This document shows positions 60,161 to 64,000 of a stretch of DNA of 64,000 bases, piece by piece. The notes under the pieces are model-generated. The model saw only the letters and a program-made list of their open reading frames with translations. It did no database searches and had not been told where the DNA came from. The stretch is from NCBI RefSeq assembly GCF_024623325.1, contig NZ_JANJZD010000023.1:1-64000 (forward strand), read 5' to 3'. The DNA comes from Acetatifactor muris. Its GTDB lineage: Bacteria > Bacillota > Clostridia > Lachnospirales > Lachnospiraceae. Numbering within the stretch: position 1 is the stretch's first letter; each line of letters opens with the position of its first letter. The position numbers and the translations under genes are program-made.

Positions 60161-60412
60161 ATGGAAAACCAGAAAATGCCGGAATATGAAACCATACGCG
60201 CCGCCGTTGCCGGGGAAAATTGGGCGGTGGAGAAAGTCGTGGAGTGCTACAAGGACGAAATCGACAGGCTATCGACGGTAGCGGTCAGACAGCCGGACGG
60301 AAGCACGAAACAGGAAATCAACGAAGATATGCGCCAGTCTATCACAAAGAAGCTGATAGAAGCCCTCCCGCAGTTCCCACTTGAAGAAATGGAAAAGGGA
60401 AATGTCAGATAG
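60161..60412 (+). CDS. HTH_16-like small protein (second copy on element 2)
   Basis: An 83-residue protein (YETIRAAVAGENWAVEKVVECYKDEIDRLSTVAV...INEDMRQSITKKLIEALPQF). It follows the same plan as the protein at 51965-52225: an A-x-x-G-D/E-x-x-A-x-x-x-V core and a D-x-R-x-x-x-x-K-L tail. AGAGGAG lies nine bases upstream of the ATG. A terminator follows. It is probably regulatory. Confidence 0.75.
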   Translation: MENQKMPEYETIRAAVAGENWAVEKVVECYKDEIDRLSTVAVRQPDGSTKQEINEDMRQSITKKLIEALPQFPLEEMEKGNVR

Positions 60413-60423
60413 GCAAAAAAAGA

Positions 60424-60467
60424 ACAGGACGCGGAAGCCAGTATATGACTTCCGCGCCCTGTCTTTT
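60424..60467 (+). terminator. Terminator after the relaxase unit
   Basis: ACAGG-a-CGCGGAAG / CTTCCGCG-c-CCTGT stem with one mismatch, then CTTTTT. Confidence 0.8.
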
Positions 60468-60552
60468 TATGGGTGCTGTTTTCGTGAATGTTACGCAGTA
60501 GAACGCCATTTTCGGGGGTAAAGGTATAAAGTATCGCCTGTCCGATTTTCAC

Positions 60553-60589
60553 GCGCGGAAAGCCCTGTAAATCAAGGGGTTTTCCGCGC
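60553..60589 (-). terminator. Terminator of the Cys-rich VLP / TTRAP unit
   Basis: On the minus strand GCGCGGAAAACCCC pairs with GGGCTTTCCGCGC, directly after the VLP gene stop. A 12-bp inverted repeat GTTACGCAGTAG (60488 and 60590-60601) brackets it. Confidence 0.6.
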
Positions 60590-60955
60590 CTACTGCGTAA
60601 CAGGGGCGCGGCTTTTCCTCATGCGCTCGGCAGCTTGTCGGCGGGTGATACGCTTCCGGCAGACGGGGCAGTATTTGACACTGTTAGAGGTTGACGCAAA
60701 GAACGCGCCGCACTCGGTACACTTCTTCTTATCCCCTGTCTGGTAAAGCTCCGCATAAAGCAGCCTGTCGGCGGGAAGCACCGCAACCCGGAACCACTTG
60801 CAGAGAAGCGAATAGGAAATGAGCTGCGGACAAACGCACTCGTCCCCGTCGTCCAGTAAGATACAGTTCCCGTTATCATAGTTGCAGCACGTCCGGCGCA
60901 CAAGGGCGTTGACTTTCCGGCTCTGGGGCGGCGTCAGCCGCTTAACCCCGTTCAT
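60590..60955 (-). CDS. Cysteine-rich VLP domain protein
   Basis: A 121-residue protein with three cysteine groups: RRTCCNYDNGNCILLDDGDECVCPQ, the VLP signature VAVLPADRLLYAELY, and a zinc ribbon CTECGAFFASTSNSVKYCPVCRKR. It ends in basic residues. The family is confined to conjugative elements of Firmicutes; its role is unknown, though zinc and nucleic acid binding are likely. It overlaps the TTRAP gene by 4 bp. Confidence 0.88.
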   Translation of the reverse strand: MNGVKRLTPPQSRKVNALVRRTCCNYDNGNCILLDDGDECVCPQLISYSLLCKWFRVAVLPADRLLYAELYQTGDKKKCTECGAFFASTSNSVKYCPVCRKRITRRQAAERMRKSRAPVTQ

Positions 60956-61158
60956 ACTTCATCAGCGGCGTAAATGGGAAGCTCTGCAAATTCCGCTTCG
61001 GTCAAAGCGTCCACTTTGGAAAGGGTGCGCTTTGCAAGCTCCCGCATATCCGCGTCCATGTAGGGCAGCGCGGCGTTGACATTCTCAATCAAAGCCCGCT
61101 TGCCGCCCTCGTTGTAAATGCTCAAAAGGTTTGTTTCTTCAACAGTCAGTCTAATCAT
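60952..61158 (-). CDS. Transposon-transfer assisting protein (TTRAP family)
   Basis: A 68-residue acidic helical protein (MIRLTVEETNLLSIYNEGGKRALI ... LSKVDALTEAEFAELPIY). It matches the small putative transposon-transfer assisting family. The ATG at 61158 lies seven bases after GGAGG; the ATG at 61164 is too close to it. It is coupled to the VLP gene downstream and follows the 61161 gene by 2 bp. The molecular role is not established. Confidence 0.8.
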   Translation of the reverse strand: MIRLTVEETNLLSIYNEGGKRALIENVNAALPYMDADMRELAKRTLSKVDALTEAEFAELPIYAADEV

Positions 61159-61160
61159 GC

Positions 61161-62114
61161 TCATACCTCCATATCGTGATTTTTTGTTTTCGCCGCCGCC
61201 TTTTTCGGGGCGGTCTTTGCCTTGTCCGCTTTAAGCTGCGCCCGGATAGAGGGGCGGGGCTTCCTTATCTCCCTGTCCCGGTTCTCCCCCTTGTCAATCA
61301 GCGCATACGTCCCATGTCTGCCCTCGATTTTGGAAAAGGAAAGTGTCTTGTAGGGCAGCATGGAGAAAAGGCGGTCAGTGTCCTTTGTGGCTGCAAGCCG
61401 CATGAACGCCGGGGAAAGCTCTGCCATGAAATGGGTCTTGTTGGGGCTGTTCGGCTCATAGTGCCGCTTCATTTCCCGCACAATGCGCCGCGCTTCCGTT
61501 TCAATCAGCCCGTCCCGCAAGGCTGTGATATGCGCCTTGAAGTCCCCCGGTGAAAGCTGCTCCCGGCTGCGCCGTTCTTCCTGTAAGAGCGATTGCAGCG
61601 CGTCCGGGTCGTTGGGTACGGCTTCAAAGCGTTCAAACTTCCCAAGCTGCGGGTCGGGATTGCCGTTGAAGAACCGCCCGGCGGGTATCTCCCGTTCCCC
61701 ACGCTCATAAATCAGCTTGACCGTATCGGCGGGCAGCTCCTTTTCCTTGACGCGCTCATAATGTTTGGCATAGTCCAGTTCGTACAGGTTGCCCTTGATT
61801 TTCCCGCGCTCCGTTCCCATCAGCTCGATTGCATAGGCAAGAACGCGGTCGCTTGTCTGCTCCATGTAAAAACGCCATGTGTTGTGGGGCGCGGTATCTT
61901 TGAGGAAAACGTCGCGCTCCCGGAAGCAATGCGTCCCGGACGGGCGGCAGAACCACAAAAGGGTCTTGTCCTCCTTGCGGGGGCTTGCCGCCGCCTTTGC
62001 GATAATCTCTTTGTCAATCTCTAAATCGCTCTGGTAAAATCCTGTGTTCTGCTTCATAACCGCATTGAGGGAAGCGAACAAATCCACGTTTTCAAATTTA
62101 TTCTGTTTTGGCAT
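61161..62114 (-). CDS. Conjugative element backbone protein of unknown function
   Basis: A 317-residue soluble protein. It contains KTLLWFCRPSGTHCFRERDVFLKDT, FYMEQTSDRVLAYAIELMGT and YELDYAKHYERVKEKELPADTV. A basic C-terminus begins KPRPSIRAQLKADKAK. The same tail motif (KPSIRAQLRADKEK) ends the next protein upstream. I recognise it only as a typical gene of this element class. AAGGAG precedes the ATG. It is cotranscribed with TTRAP and Cys-rich VLP. Confidence 0.75.
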   Translation of the reverse strand: MPKQNKFENVDLFASLNAVMKQNTGFYQSDLEIDKEIIAKAAASPRKEDKTLLWFCRPSGTHCFRERDVFLKDTAPHNTWRFYMEQTSDRVLAYAIELMGTERGKIKGNLYELDYAKHYERVKEKELPADTVKLIYERGEREIPAGRFFNGNPDPQLGKFERFEAVPNDPDALQSLLQEERRSREQLSPGDFKAHITALRDGLIETEARRIVREMKRHYEPNSPNKTHFMAELSPAFMRLAATKDTDRLFSMLPYKTLSFSKIEGRHGTYALIDKGENRDREIRKPRPSIRAQLKADKAKTAPKKAAAKTKNHDMEV

Positions 62115-62117
62115 GGG

Positions 62118-64000
62118 TCAGCTCCTTTCCAAATCCTGCGATTTCTGCTTTGCGTTTTTCTTCTGCGCCTTTTCCTTGTCAGCCCTAAGCTGCGCCCGGA
62201 TAGAGGGCTTCTTTTCCGGCTTCGTTTCCTTGCCGCGCTCTTTGTCGGCTTTGACCGCGTTAGCCAGGTCAACAAGGGAAATCTGCTCGCCCGCCTTTAC
62301 CTTTGCTTCGAGTTCGTCAACGGTAGGGGTGTTGTTGATGATACCGTCAATCATGTTTTCGTTCTGCTCCGCGCTCTGCTCGGCGGCTTTCAGCGGATTG
62401 TCCCGCTGCGGCTGCTCGGCGGCAACGGCAAACGCCCGCGTCCCGTTCCCCATAATCAGATACTTTCCGTCGTCCGACTGGTGGTGAAAGCCATATCCGG
62501 CGGCTTCTATCTGCTCCCGGCTCATGGCGGTTACATGGAAAGTCCCCCTCGGTGTCTTGACAGTTTCGCCCGTTTCCAAGTCGTCCGGGGTAAGCTGTTT
62601 CTGCTCCTGTAAAAACTCCGGCACTTCCTTATAACCGAAGCTGTCAACGTAATGCGCGGTGTCCTGTCCGTTCTGATGAAGCACTACCACGTCCGAAACG
62701 GAAAGGCTGTGTCCCTTAAAATCTTTGGGGTGGTCGATATTGAAGCGGGTGTAAATATCTTCAAGGGAAGTTTCCGGCGCAAGGGGCGCGGAATAGACAA
62801 GTTCATAGTTCGCTTTGTCAACCACATTCCCCGCCGCCTGCAGGCGGTCGTAAGGCTCAAAGCGGAAGTCCCTTGTTTCGTCCCCGCCCTTTATCTGGTA
62901 AATGGAAAAGGTGTCTTTGTCCTGTCCGGCGGTCTGCGCCGTTTCCTGTGCCTTTGCGTAAAGTTCTTTTACCTCTGCCTGTGTCAGTTCCCCAGCGTTC
63001 AGTTGCCCCATAAGCTCGCGGCATTTTTCGGGTGTGCCGATATACAGAACGTCGCCTATTTTGGCTTTCCCGTCCTCCTGTGGAACGTATGCTTGCAGAA
63101 TAGAAAGATTTTCCCGGCTGTCGCTTCGGGGGTTCGCGTGTACTTGATAGATGTACTCCTGTGGGGGCTGCGCCTGTGCCGCTTCCTTTTGGCTGCGGAT
63201 ATGCTCCCGCAGTAAATCAGTGGGCTTTTCCCCGGTAAGGGGCTGAATGGATTTCACATAATCTGCCGCATAATAGGCATTATTGGTAAGCTGCCGCTGC
63301 CATGCCCCGGCTTTGGGCGACCACCGAAAACCGTTGCTTTTCAGTTCTTCCCGCGTCGCTTCGTCGGGCTTCCCGTCAAAGAAGATTTGCAGACGGTTCG
63401 CTTCGGTGTTGGCTTCCATGCTACCGCCCTCAAACTCCCAACCGACAAAACCGATTTCCTTTGTCTGTGAGAGGGATTTAATGCGGTCTTTGACGCGCCG
63501 GATTTCTGCGTTGTTGTTGGATAACGCCCACGACGCAAAGGGCTTGTCCCCTAAATGCCACTGGCTCGACATATCCGCTTTCAGCTTTTCAAGCTGCTCC
63601 GGCGGCAAATGCGGGCAACCGTCAAGGGTCTTATGCTTGCGGTAATAGGCGTTGACTGCTTTCATGGTTTCCTGTGATTTTTCCAGTCCCGCAAGTTTCT
63701 TTTGAAGTTTCTCGACTGCTTGCGGGTCGTCCGCGCTGATACCGCCCATTCCTGTACTGCGGATTTTATCAAGCAAGCCCTGTATGTCCCGGTATTCCTG
63801 CATATTCCGGTCAGTGGCGGCGTTCTGCTTTTCTTTCTTCCTTGTGGGGAAGTTGGAACCTCCGGCAATCAAGATAGAGGGAACGCGCCCCGCAATTTCA
63901 TAGCCCTTGTTCATATTCGCCGCCAGTTTCCGGGCATAAGTGTCAAGCAGACTGTCAATCTTTTCATGGTACATAGGGTCAACACGTTTTTTCTGCCGTT
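62118..64000 (-). CDS. YodL-domain conjugative element protein (may extend beyond window)
   Basis: At least 618 residues from ATG 63974, but the frame is open to the right edge of the window (RQKKRVDP before the Met), so the true start may lie outside. Helical N-terminal part with NMNKGYEIAGRVPSILIAG and GMGGISADDPQAVEKLQKKL. A DUF3560-like middle has LQIFFDGKPDEATREELKSNGFRWSP. The YodL domain has FSIYQIKGGDETRDFRF ... DIYTRFNIDHPKDFKGHSLS and SDVVVLHQNG. The DUF4316-like end has PSIRAQLRADKEK. Such regions are often the C-terminal part of a very large helicase/methylase gene of conjugative elements. The function is unknown. Confidence 0.75.
   Translation of the reverse strand, partial: RQKKRVDPMYHEKIDSLLDTYARKLAANMNKGYEIAGRVPSILIAGGSNFPTRKKEKQNAATDRNMQEYRDIQGLLDKIRSTGMGGISADDPQAVEKLQKKLAGLEKSQETMKAVNAYYRKHKTLDGCPHLPPEQLEKLKADMSSQWHLGDKPFASWALSNNNAEIRRVKDRIKSLSQTKEIGFVGWEFEGGSMEANTEANRLQIFFDGKPDEATREELKSNGFRWSPKAGAWQRQLTNNAYYAADYVKSIQPLTGEKPTDLLREHIRSQKEAAQAQPPQEYIYQVHANPRSDSRENLSILQAYVPQEDGKAKIGDVLYIGTPEKCRELMGQLNAGELTQAEVKELYAKAQETAQTAGQDKDTFSIYQIKGGDETRDFRFEPYDRLQAAGNVVDKANYELVYSAPLAPETSLEDIYTRFNIDHPKDFKGHSLSVSDVVVLHQNGQDTAHYVDSFGYKEVPEFLQEQKQLTPDDLETGETVKTPRGTFHVTAMSREQIEAAGYGFHHQSDDGKYLIMGNGTRAFAVAAEQPQRDNPLKAAEQSAEQNENMIDGIINNTPTVDELEAKVKAGEQISLVDLANAVKADKERGKETKPEKKPSIRAQLRADKEKAQKKNAKQKSQDLERS

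Larger units (their letters stand above)
49481..64000. mobile_element. Element 2: integrative conjugative element (left part, runs off window)
   Basis: Starts inside the recombinase gene of element 1. The order is serine recombinase, TnpW, HTH_16, sigma-like protein, KTR protein, two ABC exporters with PadR and TetR regulators, XRE regulator, mobC, relaxase, HTH_16, Cys-rich VLP, TTRAP and two backbone proteins. This gene set is typical of gut Firmicute conjugative transposons. Type IV secretion genes are not in view and should lie to the right. Confidence 0.85.

Overview
The window looks like chromosome of a gut Firmicute of the Lachnospiraceae (Clostridium cluster XIVa) type. The evidence is a moderate GC content, strong AGGAGG-type ribosome binding sites, many YesMN/LplB-type sugar uptake systems, a GH5 lipoprotein and a conjugative element of the kind common in this family. 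Species cannot be named from the sequence alone.

Layout. 1-7.3 kb: the end of a sugar ABC permease gene with its membrane-bound AraC regulator, then a response regulator / ABC ATPase / permease / histidine kinase module of the peptide-antibiotic-response type. 7.4-11.4 kb: glutamine synthetase, a polytopic membrane protein, tRNA-Ala(CGC) and a Uma2 nuclease-fold protein. 11.4-17.5 kb: a YesN/YesM two-component system driving a sugar ABC importer. 17.6-22.8 kb: a type III restriction-modification pair. 22.8-23.9 kb: an amidohydrolase. 24.0-29.6 kb: a three-gene phosphorelay operon (stand-alone receiver, hybrid kinase with HPt, hybrid kinase ending in a DegV domain). 29.8-32.4 kb: an ABC-2 exporter. 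32.6-35.2 kb: a GH5 endoglucanase-like lipoprotein facing an ECF sigma factor fused to an unknown 256-residue domain. 35.5-37.8 kb: an AlbA_2/ATPase regulator, an unknown protein, and a long hairpin whose arms deviate only by G-U pairs. 37.8-44.2 kb: pstSCAB-phoU-phoB-phoR with Pho-box-like repeats in front.

From about 44.6 kb the window is mobile DNA. Element 1 (about 44.62-49.48 kb) is a decayed mobilizable element. It has a mobC, a relaxase cut off after about 17 codons, two small HTH regulators, a CHC2 primase, a P4-type primase/helicase and a serine recombinase. That recombinase is interrupted after its first 64 codons by element 2. Element 2 is an integrative conjugative element running off the right edge. 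It carries a large serine recombinase, TnpW, sigma-like and HTH_16 regulators, a KTR protein, mobC, a relaxase, Cys-rich VLP, TTRAP and a YodL-type protein. Between its backbone genes lies AT-rich cargo: a PadR-controlled and a TetR-controlled ABC-2 exporter, the latter with two copies of a palindromic operator and a consensus promoter.

The points most worth following are the kinase-receiver-DegV fusion and its phosphorelay, the sigma factor fusion with a perfect internal translation start and a matching ECF promoter, the G-U-only hairpin ahead of the pst operon, and the nested, decaying mobile elements.
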